Assembly: GCF_015160855.1 (NCBI RefSeq)
Contig: NZ_CP063373.1
Location: forward strand, 8,655,001 to 8,719,000
From: Streptomyces ferrugineus
GTDB lineage: Bacteria > Actinomycetota > Actinomycetes > Streptomycetales > Streptomycetaceae
Length of the DNA: 64,000 nucleotides
Direction: 5' to 3'
In this document: piece after piece, positions 30,306 to 39,039 of the stretch
Position numbering within the stretch: position 1 is the first letter of the stretch
Layout of the letters: each line of letters opens with the position of its first letter
Notes under the pieces: generated by a model
The model's database searches: none
Told to the model about the DNA's origin: nothing
The model's input: only the letters and a program-made list of their open reading frames with translations
Program-made: the position numbers and the translations under genes

Positions 30306-30341
30306 AAGAGGGCGCCCCCGGTGCGGAGGGGGCGCCCTCTT
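30306..30341. terminator. Strong intrinsic terminator between glpX and wblI
   Basis: 14-bp stem 30306-30319 / 30328-30341 with an 8-base loop, starting AAGAGGGCGCCCCC and ending in TCTTT, AA on one side and TTT on the other, so it can act in both directions for the converging genes. Confidence 0.8.
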
Positions 30342-30349
30342 TCTGCTTG

Positions 30350-30727
30350 TCAGCCTGCCTGTGCTATCCGGTTCGCCGTCCTCGCCGCCTTCTTCAGTTC
30401 CATTTCGCGGCGGCGGCGCCTCGCCAGCACCACTCGGCGTTCCGCTGCCGTGAGGCCGCCCCAGACGCCGTACGGTTCGGGCTGGAGGAGGGCGTGCTCG
30501 CGGCACTCGACCATGACGGGGCAGCGGGCGCAGACCCGCTTGGCCGCTTCCTCACGGGAGAGACGGGCCGCGGTGGGCTCCTTCGAGGGCGCGAAGAACA
30601 GGCCGGCCTCGTCACGGCGGCACACGGCCTCGGTATGCCATGGGGCGTCTTGATCCCTGTCTCGCGCTGGCACCCGCTGGGCCGGAACGGCAGCTACCTG
30701 CAGGGACGAATGCGGCGGTTGCAGCAC
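30350..30727 (-). CDS. wblI: WhiB-like iron-sulfur regulator, probably WblI
   Basis: 125 aa from GTG 30727. The four cluster cysteines are AVC, then VCARCPVMVEC, with the order C-x29-C-x2-C-x5-C, followed by the turn GVWGG and a basic C-terminus (RRRRREMELKKAARTANR) for DNA or sigma-factor contact. The symbol is from synteny (next to glpX and the DUF1707 gene, as I recall for S. coelicolor wblI), not from sequence alone. Confidence 0.7.
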   Translation of the reverse strand: MLQPPHSSLQVAAVPAQRVPARDRDQDAPWHTEAVCRRDEAGLFFAPSKEPTAARLSREEAAKRVCARCPVMVECREHALLQPEPYGVWGGLTAAERRVVLARRRRREMELKKAARTANRIAQAG

Positions 30728-30901
30728 GGTCTACTCCTGACGACGGCTTCGCGAGCGAGAGACGATGCAGCAAGGTCTACCCGCTGTGCGCGCGCCTATG
30801 CAGTCAGTTCCGAACCGCTGGTTTTCGGGGGGTCCCGCACGCCGATGTGCCGGTCTGTCGGCGGCCTCCGGGCAGGAGAGTCCCGGCCCGATTCACAACC
30901 G

Positions 30902-31609
30902 TCAACGATCCAGATGTTTGCGCAAACCCTTGTCGACCTTGCGCTGAACACGGTCGAGGATGTCCGCGACGAGCTTGCCCCGCTTCGCCCTGCCCTCGAT
31001 GTTGCCGAGCACGGCCCAGCCGTCGACCTGGACGACCGGCGCCTCGGCGTCCTCCGCGTCGAGGTGGTCCACCTCGAAGTTGCCCAGCACACCGCCGCCG
31101 GTGCCGCGCAGCGAGACGTTCTCCGGGACGCGTACCTCGACGTTGCCGAAGACCGAGATCGCCCGGATCATCACGTGCTGGTACTCGAAGAGCGCCTCGC
31201 TGAGGTCTATCTCCACGCTGCCGAAGATCGCATACGCGTGGATACGGCGGCCCGCGCGCCAGCGGCCCTTGCGGACGGCGCAGCTGAAGACCGCCACCAC
31301 GTTGTCGTCGGGTTCGGCCGGGATCGCGCCCGGGGCCGGGCGGCCGGGGGCGGGCGGATGAGAGGCCCGGCGCTGCTGGGCGGCGGGCAGGTCCCGTATG
31401 AACACGTCCAGTTCACCGACCGTCTTCGCCGCCAGTACGCCCTCGACGCGTTCGGCGTGCTCGTCGGCGGTGAGGCGGCCCTCGGCCAGGGCGTCGCGCA
31501 GGATGTCGGCGATCCGGTCGCGGTCGGCGTCGGAGGCGCGGAGCTCGGTGGCGGCAGCGGGTGCCTGTGCCGATGCCGGCGCCGGTGCGGTCTGCTTCTG
31601 TAGGTCCAC
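30902..31609 (-). CDS. DUF1707 protein with LiaF-like C-terminal domain
   Basis: 235 aa from GTG 31609 (an upstream in-frame start at 31630 is possible). ELRASDADRDRIADILRDALAEGRL with EHAERVEGVLAAKTVGEL is the DUF1707 SHOCT-like domain. The C-terminal half is a beta-helical adhesin-like/LiaF domain (IFGSVEIDL, ISVFGNVEVRVP, VLGNFEVDHL, AVLGNIEG). No signal peptide or membrane segment. Function unknown, perhaps envelope stress sensing. Confidence 0.8.
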   Translation of the reverse strand: MDLQKQTAPAPASAQAPAAATELRASDADRDRIADILRDALAEGRLTADEHAERVEGVLAAKTVGELDVFIRDLPAAQQRRASHPPAPGRPAPGAIPAEPDDNVVAVFSCAVRKGRWRAGRRIHAYAIFGSVEIDLSEALFEYQHVMIRAISVFGNVEVRVPENVSLRGTGGGVLGNFEVDHLDAEDAEAPVVQVDGWAVLGNIEGRAKRGKLVADILDRVQRKVDKGLRKHLDR

Positions 31610-31761
31610 GGCAGCAGCGTACCGAAACACGATAGATCGCGATACCCCTGTGGATGACGAACTGAGCCTTACCTCACAAGCTTCCGGGGTTGGACAGGTT
31701 CTACGCTGAGGAGGCCGCCAATGGAGGCGGCTGCCGTCTGCCGAGTGAGGAATGGGCTGAG

Positions 31762-33429
31762 ATGCCTGAGTTCGCGTACACCGATCTGCTCCCCATGGGA
31801 GAGGACACCACCCCGTACCGGCTGGTGACCTCCGAGGGTGTCTCCACCTTCGAGGCCGACGGGCGCACGTTCCTCAAGGTGGAGCCCGAGGCGCTGCGCA
31901 AGCTCGCCGAGGAGGCCATCCACGACATCCAGCACTATCTGCGCCCGGCCCACCTCGCCCAGCTCCGCCGCATCGTCGACGACCCCGAGGCGTCGGGCAA
32001 CGACAAGTTCGTGGCGCTGGACCTGCTGAAGAACGCGAACATCGCGGCGGCGGGCGTCCTGCCGATGTGCCAGGACACCGGTACGGCGATCGTCATGGGC
32101 AAGCGCGGGCAGAACGTGCTGACGCAGGGCGGGGACGAGGAAGCCCTGTCGCGCGGCATCTACGACGCGTACACCAGGCTCAACCTCCGGTACTCGCAGA
32201 TGGCTCCGCTCACCATGTGGGAGGAGAAGAACACCGGGTCGAACCTGCCGGCGCAGATCGAGCTGTACGCCACCGACGGCGGCGCCTACAAGTTCCTGTT
32301 CATGGCGAAGGGCGGCGGCTCGGCCAACAAGTCCTTCCTGTACCAGGAGACCAAGGCCGTTCTGAACGAGGCCTCCATGATGAAGTTCCTGGAGGAGAAG
32401 ATCCGTTCGCTGGGTACGGCCGCCTGTCCGCCGTATCACCTGGCGATCGTGGTGGGCGGTACGAGCGCCGAGTACGCCCTGAAGACGGCGAAGTACGCCT
32501 CCGCGCACTACCTGGACGAGATTCCGGCCGAGGGTTCGCCGCTCGGGCACGGGTTCCGGGACAAGGAGCTGGAGGAGAAGGTCTTCGAGCTGACGCAGAG
32601 GATCGGGATCGGGGCGCAGTTCGGCGGCAAGTACTTCTGCCACGACGTGCGGGTGGTGCGGCTGCCGCGGCACGGGGCGTCGTGTCCCGTCGCGATCGCT
32701 GTTTCGTGCTCCGCCGACCGGCAGGCCGTCGCGAAGATCACGGCTGAGGGCGTCTTCCTGGAGCAGCTGGAGACCGATCCGGCGCGGTTCCTGCCGGAGA
32801 CGACGGACGAGCACCTCGAGGCCGACGGTGACGTGGTGCGGATCGACCTGAACCAGCCGATGGAGTCGATCCTCGCCGAGCTCACCAAGTACCCGGTGAA
32901 GACCCGTCTGTCCCTCACCGGCCCGCTGGTCGTGGCCCGTGACATCGCGCACGCCAAGATCAAGGAGCGGCTGGACGCGGGTGAGGAGATGCCGCAGTAC
33001 CTGAAGGACCACCCGGTGTACTACGCGGGGCCGGCGAAGACGCCCGAGGGGTATGCGTCGGGTTCGTTCGGTCCTACGACCGCCGGGCGCATGGACTCCT
33101 ACGTCGAGCAGTTCCAGGCGGCCGGTGGGTCCAAGGTGATGCTGGCCAAGGGCAACCGCAGCAAGCAGGTCACGGACGCGTGTGGCTCGCACGGCGGCTT
33201 CTATCTGGGGTCCATCGGCGGCCCGGCCGCGCGTCTCGCGCAGGACTGCATCAAGAAGGTCGAGGTCGTCGAGTACGAGGAGCTCGGCATGGAGGCCGTC
33301 TGGAAGATCGAGGTCGAGGACTTCCCGGCGTTCATCGTGGTCGACGACAAGGGCAACGACTTCTTCCAGGACCCGGCGCCGGCGCCGACGTTCACGTCGA
33401 TTCCGGTACGGGGTCCGGGGCTGGCGTAG
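31762..33429 (+). CDS. Fumarate hydratase class I (4Fe-4S)
   Basis: 555 aa from ATG 31762 ([13 protein letters not shown]); 24 further codons upstream are open but the homologous start fits here. Iron-sulfur cysteines in [15 protein letters not shown], a Cys in [17 protein letters not shown], and [18 protein letters not shown] near the C-terminus. Catalyses fumarate to malate. A class II isoenzyme is encoded 1 kb further on the same strand, so this genome can run the step with an oxygen-sensitive and an oxygen-stable enzyme. Confidence 0.93.
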   Translation: MPEFAYTDLLPMGEDTTPYRLVTSEGVSTFEADGRTFLKVEPEALRKLAEEAIHDIQHYLRPAHLAQLRRIVDDPEASGNDKFVALDLLKNANIAAAGVLPMCQDTGTAIVMGKRGQNVLTQGGDEEALSRGIYDAYTRLNLRYSQMAPLTMWEEKNTGSNLPAQIELYATDGGAYKFLFMAKGGGSANKSFLYQETKAVLNEASMMKFLEEKIRSLGTAACPPYHLAIVVGGTSAEYALKTAKYASAHYLDEIPAEGSPLGHGFRDKELEEKVFELTQRIGIGAQFGGKYFCHDVRVVRLPRHGASCPVAIAVSCSADRQAVAKITAEGVFLEQLETDPARFLPETTDEHLEADGDVVRIDLNQPMESILAELTKYPVKTRLSLTGPLVVARDIAHAKIKERLDAGEEMPQYLKDHPVYYAGPAKTPEGYASGSFGPTTAGRMDSYVEQFQAAGGSKVMLAKGNRSKQVTDACGSHGGFYLGSIGGPAARLAQDCIKKVEVVEYEELGMEAVWKIEVEDFPAFIVVDDKGNDFFQDPAPAPTFTSIPVRGPGLA

Positions 33430-33520
33430 CTCCTGCGGTGCGGCGGGGATGGGTTTCGCCCCCGCCGCCCCTACCCGTCCCATCCCCAGGGGCGCCGCCC
33501 CTTCGACCCCGCGTGCTTCT

Positions 33521-33590
33521 GGGGGCTGCGCCCCCAGACCCCCGCTCCGGCCCTTAAGGGGCCTTGTCCTCAAACGCCGGACGGGCTGAC
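33521..33590 (+). repeat. Dispersed Streptomyces intergenic repeat, copy 1
   Basis: Begins with the hairpin GGGGGCTGCGCCCCC, then AGACCCCC, a second hairpin around CCTTAAGG, and ends CGCCGGACGGGC. 48904-48970 is a second, diverged copy in the same orientation. The CGCCGGACGGGC end leads straight into the tandem array. Confidence 0.75.
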
Positions 33591-33599
33591 TGATGCGGG

Positions 33600-34343
33600 C
33601 CGACGCTGGAAGGTGGAGCCACCTGCGGGTGGGCGGGGGCTGGGGACGGCATGGTCCCGTCCCCGAACACCAGACAGGATGAGACGACGCCGACCGGCAC
33701 TGGAAGGCGGCGCCACCTGCGGGTGGGTGGGGGCTGGGGACGGCACGGTCCCGTCCCCGAACACCGGACGGGACGAGACGACCCCGACCGGCACTGGAAG
33801 GCGGCGCCACCTGCGGGTGGGTGGGGGCTGGGGACGGCACGGTCCCGTCCCCGAACACCAGACAGGATGAGACGACCCCGACCGGCACTGGAAGGCGGCG
33901 CCACCTGCGGGTGGGTGGGGGCTGGGGACGGCACGGTCCCGTCCCCGAACACCGGACGGGACGAGACGACCCCGACCGGCACTGGAAGGCGGCGCCACCT
34001 GCGGGTGGGTGGGGACGGAATGAGATGCGCCGACCGGCATTGGAAGCAAGCGCGCCCCCCACGCGGGTGGGTGAGAGGGCCCGGGACGGCATGATCCCGT
34101 CCCTGAACACCAGACGGGATAAGACGACCCCGACCGGCACTGGAAAGCGGCGCCCCCTGCGGGTGGGTGCGGGCCGGGGACGGGATGAGATGCGCCGGCC
34201 GGTATTGGAAGCAAGCGCGCGCCCCACGCGGGTGGGTGAGAGGGCCCGGGACGGCATGATCCCGTCCCCGAACGTCGGGCGAGATGAGGCGACGCCGGTC
34301 GGCGTTGAACGCAAGCGCCCCCGCGGGTGAGGGGGCCGGTCGG
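33600..34343 (+). repeat. Tandem repeat array between the two fumarase genes
   Basis: Units beginning GACGGCACGGTCCCG start at 33645, 33739, 33833 and 33927 (period 94 bp). Then a longer composite unit of 165 bp occurs twice, starting at 34014 and 34179. Each 94-bp unit has two hairpins: GGGGACGG / CCGTCCCC (7-base loop) and CCACC-TGCG-GGTGG. All six frames are mostly open here because the period and high GC avoid stops; these frames are not genes. Confidence 0.9.
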
Positions 34344-34370
34344 CGGCCGAAGTGGGTTTGCGTCATATCG

Positions 34371-34394
34371 CCTCGGACAGTCGTCTGTCCGAGG
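34371..34394. promoter_or_regulatory. Perfect 10-bp hairpin upstream of fumC
   Basis: CCTCGGACAG-TCGT-CTGTCCGAGG, ending 72 bases before the fumC ATG. No U-tract follows. It may be an operator, the terminator of the class I fumarase transcript after the repeat array, or a leader structure. Confidence 0.45.
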
Positions 34395-34466
34395 CAACAG
34401 GAGGAAGCTGCGACGCGTCCGCCCGCTCCCCGGAACATCCACCCCGTCCCGATCGCTATAGCCGAT

Positions 34467-35852
34467 ATGAGCGAATACCGCATCGAGCACGACTCCATGG
34501 GCGAGGTCCGCGTCCCGGTGGACGCCAAGTGGCGGGCCCAGACGCAGCGTGCCGTCGAGAACTTCCCCCTCTCCGGCCAGCGCATCGAGCGGGCCCACAT
34601 CGAGGCCCTGGCCCGGATCAAGGGCGCCGCCGCCAAGGTGAACGCGCGGCTCGGGGTGCTCGACAAGGACATCGCCGACGCCATCCAGGAAGCGGCCGAC
34701 GAGGTCGCCGAGGGGCGGTGGGACGAGCACTTCCCGGTGGACGTGTTCCAGACCGGGTCCGGGACCTCGTCCAACATGAACACCAACGAGGTCATCGCCA
34801 CCCTCGCCAGCGAGCGGCTCGGGCGGGACGTGCATCCCAATGATCATGTGAACGCGTCGCAGTCGTCCAATGACGTCTTCCCCTCCTCCATTCACATCGC
34901 CGCCACCGCCGCCGTCACGCGTGATCTGATCCCGGCGCTGGAGCACCTCGCCGACTCCCTGGAGCGCAAGGCCGAGGAGTTCGCCGATGTGGTGAAGTCG
35001 GGGCGGACCCATCTCATGGACGCCACGCCCGTGACGCTGGGCCAGGAGTTCGGCGGGTACGCCGCCCAGATGCGGTACGGCGTCGAGCGGCTGCACGCCT
35101 CCCTCCCCCGCCTCGCCGAACTCCCCCTCGGCGGCACCGCCGTGGGCACCGGCATCAACACGCCCCCCGGCTTCTCCGCCGCCGTCATCGAGGAGGTGGC
35201 CCGCGCCACCGGGCTGCCGCTCACCGAGGCGCGGGACCACTTCGAGGCGCAGGGTGCCCGGGACGGGATCGTGGAGAGCAGTGGGCAGCTCAGGACCATT
35301 GCCGTCGGGCTGACGAAGATCGCCAACGACCTGCGGTGGATGTCGTCCGGGCCGCGCACCGGGCTCGCCGAGATCAGCCTTCCCGACCTCCAGCCGGGGT
35401 CGTCGATCATGCCGGGCAAGGTCAATCCGGTCATCCCGGAAGCCGTGCTCATGGTCGCCGCGCAGGTCGTCGGCAACGACGCCACCGTCGCCACCGCCGG
35501 GGCCGCGGGCAACTTCGAGCTCAATGTCATGCTTCCGGTCATCGCCAAGAACGTGCTGGAGTCCATCCGGCTGCTCGCGGGCGCCTCCCGGCTGCTCGCC
35601 GACCGCACCGTCGACGGCGTCGTCGCGCACCGCGAACGGGCCCTGGAGTACGCCGAGTCGTCACCCTCCGTGGTCACCCCGCTCAACAAGTACATCGGGT
35701 ACGAGGAGGCCGCCAAGGTCGCCAAGAAGGCCCTCGCGGAGCGGCGGACGATCCGCCAAGTCGTCCTGGAGGGCGGGTATGTGGAGCGTGGCGACCTCAC
35801 CCTGGAGCAGTTGGACGAGGCCCTCGATGTCCTGCGGATGACACGGCCGTGA
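34467..35852 (+). CDS. fumC: Fumarate hydratase class II
   Basis: 461 aa from ATG 34467 ([17 protein letters not shown]). Complete motifs of the fumarase/aspartase family: [31 protein letters not shown], and the mobile loop [21 protein letters not shown] at 34457-34462 is a possible -10 element for a nearly leaderless transcript. Oxygen-stable partner of the class I enzyme upstream. Confidence 0.95.
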   Translation: MSEYRIEHDSMGEVRVPVDAKWRAQTQRAVENFPLSGQRIERAHIEALARIKGAAAKVNARLGVLDKDIADAIQEAADEVAEGRWDEHFPVDVFQTGSGTSSNMNTNEVIATLASERLGRDVHPNDHVNASQSSNDVFPSSIHIAATAAVTRDLIPALEHLADSLERKAEEFADVVKSGRTHLMDATPVTLGQEFGGYAAQMRYGVERLHASLPRLAELPLGGTAVGTGINTPPGFSAAVIEEVARATGLPLTEARDHFEAQGARDGIVESSGQLRTIAVGLTKIANDLRWMSSGPRTGLAEISLPDLQPGSSIMPGKVNPVIPEAVLMVAAQVVGNDATVATAGAAGNFELNVMLPVIAKNVLESIRLLAGASRLLADRTVDGVVAHRERALEYAESSPSVVTPLNKYIGYEEAAKVAKKALAERRTIRQVVLEGGYVERGDLTLEQLDEALDVLRMTRP

Positions 35853-35924
35853 CCCATGCTCACGGCGGCGTGAACCGTGACGGGCGCCGCAGCGTCGTAT
35901 GCCTGTGGCACCTAATATCTGTTC

Positions 35925-36620
35925 ATGGCAGACGGTGGAGCGATGACGACGGAAGTGGAAGCGGGCGGGGCGACGGGTTTCTGGGCGCCCGGGACGCAGA
36001 TCCTGTGGCGGTACCGGGAGAACGCGGGCCGTCGCTTCCACATCGCGCGTCCGGTCACCGTCGTACGCGACGACGACGAGATCCTCGCCGTATGGCTCGC
36101 GCCGGGCACGGAATGCGTCAAGCCGGTGCTCGCCGACGGGACGTCCGTGCACCGGGAACCCCTGGAGACGCGGTACACCAAGCCGCGTTCCGTCCAGCGC
36201 GACCGGTGGTTCGGGACCGGGGTGCTCAAGCTCGCGCGGTCCGGTGAGCCGTGGTCGGTGTGGCTGTTCTGGGAACCCGGGTGGCGGTTCAAGAACTGGT
36301 ACGTGAATCTTGAGGAGCCGCTGGCCCGTTGGTCGGGCGGGGTCGACTCCGAGGATCACTTCCTGGACATCTCCGTGCACCCGGACCGCAGTTGGCACTG
36401 GCGGGACGAGGACGAGTTCGCGCAGGCCCAGCGGGACGGGCTGATGGACGAACCGCTGGCCGCGCGGGTGCGGGAGGCGGGGCTCGGGGCGGTGGAGGTG
36501 ATCCGCGCCTGGGGGCCGCCGTTCGCCGACGGATGGCAGAACTGGCGCCCGGATCCCTCCTGGGCTGTACCTTCTTTGCCTGAGGACTGGGATCGCACGC
36601 CCGCGCACATGTCGTCGTGA
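35925..36620 (+). CDS. DUF402 protein (FomD-like nucleotide hydrolase family)
   Basis: 231 aa from ATG 35925. The beta-barrel DUF402 core is seen in RRFHIARPVTVVRDDDE, LKLARSGEPWSVWLFW, FKNWYVNLEEP and DSEDHFLDISVHPDRSW, with the acidic residues that bind metal in FomD and related phosphatases. FomD hydrolyses a cytidylyl phosphonate in fosfomycin synthesis; most Streptomyces paralogues, like this one, are outside such clusters and their substrate is unknown. Confidence 0.8.
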   Translation: MADGGAMTTEVEAGGATGFWAPGTQILWRYRENAGRRFHIARPVTVVRDDDEILAVWLAPGTECVKPVLADGTSVHREPLETRYTKPRSVQRDRWFGTGVLKLARSGEPWSVWLFWEPGWRFKNWYVNLEEPLARWSGGVDSEDHFLDISVHPDRSWHWRDEDEFAQAQRDGLMDEPLAARVREAGLGAVEVIRAWGPPFADGWQNWRPDPSWAVPSLPEDWDRTPAHMSS

Positions 36621-36736
36621 GACCCTTGATGCGCCCCCGGGCAACAAACGTAGGATCGTCCTCCGCAAGGGTGCGCAAGGGCAACTACCGGGGTGCGCGC
36701 CGGGCTTGACCGATCGTCACCGAGGGGCGGCAGGAC

Positions 36737-36916
36737 GTGAGCGAGGGTTACCAGGGCACCGCCCGGACGGGCGGACGCTCCACCGGCGGCACAGGAACTG
36801 CCTCTGGCCACGCGGGAATTCCGTTCCTGGGGCACGTATTCCGGGTATCGGAGTTTCGGCGGGACGAACTGCACGCGCGGCGCGCAGCCCCGGACGGATG
36901 GATTCGAAAGGCGTGA
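36737..36916 (+). CDS. Possible 59-aa small protein coupled to SpoIIE-type gene
   Basis: GTG 36737 follows a purine-rich GGGGCGGCAGGA. The frame ends at 36914-36916 with TGA, which overlaps a GTG of the phosphatase gene by the usual four bases. The product ends FRVSEFRRDELHARRAAPD, basic and partly helical. Third-position GC is about 70-75 percent, lower than typical genes here, so it may only be a chance frame. No family recognised. Confidence 0.35.
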   Translation: MSEGYQGTARTGGRSTGGTGTASGHAGIPFLGHVFRVSEFRRDELHARRAAPDGWIRKA

Positions 36917-39021
36917 CGGAGCAGCCGACCTCCTTCGAACGCCCCGAGACGGGCGTCGACCCCGCGGAGCCCCGCGGGGCGCTCGTGCGTACCTCGACAC
37001 CACCGGCGCCGCGCGACACGCCGCCGCATCCCCCGGGCGGCGCCGCCTTACCCGCGCAGGCACGCACCGGAGAGACCCCCTCCACGCCGGGCACCACCAC
37101 GCCGTCCGGCCCGAGCAAGGAGCCCCCAGTCATCGCCGGCAACGGCCCCGAGCACTCACAGCCCTCCGTCGCCGCCGAGCCCGACACCCACCGGCCGCGG
37201 CCCGTTCCGGAGGCCATCCCGCCCCAGCCGGGCACCGAGGAGCCGTCGGCGTCCGCCGAGCGGCGCACCGGACAGAGCCTGCCGTCCGGCCGGCCCACAC
37301 CCATGCGCCGGGACGGTGACCGGCTGCGCTTCGTGGGCGCCGCGACCCGGCGGATCGCCCGCGGCATCGACCTGGACGAGATCGTGATGGGGCTGTGCCG
37401 GGCGACCGTGCCGACCTTCTCCGACGCGATCCTCGTCTATCTGCGCGACCCGCTGCCGGTCGGCGACGAACGCCCCACCGGGCCCGTCGTGCTGCGCCTG
37501 CGCCGCACCGACCGCATCCCCGAGGAGCGCGACAGCGACAGCGGCTTCCTGCCCGCACAGCAGCAGCCGGAGCCGACCGAGCTGGCCGAGCTGTCCACCG
37601 TCACCGCCGAACTGTGCGAGGTTCGGCCCGGTGGCGCGCTCGCCGAGGTGCTGCGCGGCGTACGGCCCGTCTTCGCCGACGCGCCCGCCGCCCGTGCCGC
37701 CCTGCCGGAACTTCTCGGCGACGACGGCGAGTTGATCATCCCCGACGGCCAGCGCGCGATCCTCGCCCCGCTGCGCGGCCGCCGCCGCGTCATCGGCGCC
37801 GCCGTCTTCCTGCGCCGCCCCGAGCGCCTCGCCTTCGAGCCGGACGACCTCCTGGTCGCCGCCCAGCTCGCCACGCACAGCGCCCTCGGCATCGACAAGG
37901 CGGTGCTGTACGGCCGCGAGGCGTACATCGCCGACGAGCTGCAGCGCACGATGCTCCCGGAGACGCTGCCGCGCCCGACGGGCGTACGGCTGGCCTCCCG
38001 TTACCTGCCGGCCGCCGAGACGGCCCGGGTGGGCGGCGACTGGTACGACGCGATCCCGCTGCCGGGCAGCCGCGTCGCCCTGGTCGTCGGCGACGTCATG
38101 GGCCACTCCATGACCTCCGCCGCGATCATGGGCCAGCTGCGGACCACCGCCCAGACCCTCGCCGGCCTGGACCTGCCCCCGCAGGAGGTCCTGCACCACC
38201 TCGACGAACAGGCCCAGCGCCTGGGCACCGACCGCATGGCGACCTGTCTGTACGCCGTCTACGACCCGGTATCGCACCGCATCACCATCGCCAACGCCGG
38301 TCACCCGCCGCCCGTCCTGCTGCACCTGGGCGGCCGCGCGGAGGTGCTGCGCGTGCCCGCGGGCGCCCCGATCGGCGTCGGCGGCGTCGACTTCGAGGCG
38401 GTGGAGCTGGACGCGCCGGCCGGAGCGACCCTGCTCCTCTACACCGACGGCCTGGTCGAGTCCCGCCTGCGCGACGTGTGGACCGGCATAGAGCAACTGC
38501 GCGAGAAGCTCGCCGCCACCGCGCAGCTCACCGGCCCCGACCATCCGCCGCCCCTCGAGGCCCTCTGCGACGAGGTCCTCGACATGCTCGGCCCGGGTGA
38601 CCGCGACGACGACATCGCGCTGCTCGCCGCCCGCTTCGACGGGATCGCGCCGAGCGACGTGGCGTACTGGTTCCTGGAGCCGGAGGACGCGGCACCCGGC
38701 CGCGCCCGGCGGCTCGCCCGGCGGGCGCTGGCCCGGTGGGGCCTGGAGGAGCTCACCGACTCGGTCGAGCTGCTGGTCAGCGAGGTCGTCACCAACGCGG
38801 TGCGGTACGCCTCGCGGCCGGTGACGCTGCGGCTGCTGCGGACCGACGTGCTGCGCTGCGAGGTCGGCGACGACGTGCCGCAGTTGCCGCGGCTGCGGCA
38901 GGCCCGGGCCACCGACGAGGGCGGGCGCGGGCTCTACCTCGTCAACCGGCTGGCCCGACGGTGGGGAGCCACGCGGCTGAGCACCGGGAAGGTCGTCTGG
39001 TTCGAGTTGAACCGGGGCTGA
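36913..39021 (+). CDS. GAF-PP2C (SpoIIE)-HATPase regulatory phosphatase
   Basis: 702 aa from GTG 36913 (ATG 36898 is an alternative start). A Pro-rich disordered N-terminus of about 125 residues, a GAF-like domain (FVGAATRRIARGIDLDEIVMGL to ATHSALGIDKAVLYGRE), a PP2C phosphatase (LPAAETARVGGDWYDAIPL, VVGDVMGHSMTSA, IANAGHPPPVLL, LLYTDGLVESR, DDDIALLAARF) and an anti-sigma-like HATPase (LVSEVVTNAVRYA, GRGLYLVNRLARRWG). Such proteins control anti-sigma-factor antagonists. Codon 37048-37050 is TTA, so translation should need the bldA tRNA, tying it to development. Confidence 0.88.
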   Translation: MTEQPTSFERPETGVDPAEPRGALVRTSTPPAPRDTPPHPPGGAALPAQARTGETPSTPGTTTPSGPSKEPPVIAGNGPEHSQPSVAAEPDTHRPRPVPEAIPPQPGTEEPSASAERRTGQSLPSGRPTPMRRDGDRLRFVGAATRRIARGIDLDEIVMGLCRATVPTFSDAILVYLRDPLPVGDERPTGPVVLRLRRTDRIPEERDSDSGFLPAQQQPEPTELAELSTVTAELCEVRPGGALAEVLRGVRPVFADAPAARAALPELLGDDGELIIPDGQRAILAPLRGRRRVIGAAVFLRRPERLAFEPDDLLVAAQLATHSALGIDKAVLYGREAYIADELQRTMLPETLPRPTGVRLASRYLPAAETARVGGDWYDAIPLPGSRVALVVGDVMGHSMTSAAIMGQLRTTAQTLAGLDLPPQEVLHHLDEQAQRLGTDRMATCLYAVYDPVSHRITIANAGHPPPVLLHLGGRAEVLRVPAGAPIGVGGVDFEAVELDAPAGATLLLYTDGLVESRLRDVWTGIEQLREKLAATAQLTGPDHPPPLEALCDEVLDMLGPGDRDDDIALLAARFDGIAPSDVAYWFLEPEDAAPGRARRLARRALARWGLEELTDSVELLVSEVVTNAVRYASRPVTLRLLRTDVLRCEVGDDVPQLPRLRQARATDEGGRGLYLVNRLARRWGATRLSTGKVVWFELNRG

Positions 39022-39039
39022 GCGCCCCGGTCCGCTCTG

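Noticed and set aside
33613..34330. Several long open frames on both strands across the repeat array
   Set aside because: They are translations of 94/165-bp GC-rich repeats; every frame is open and none has a ribosome site or family features.
33600..34343. Array considered as CRISPR
   Set aside because: Whole units repeat with no unique spacers, and there are no cas genes.
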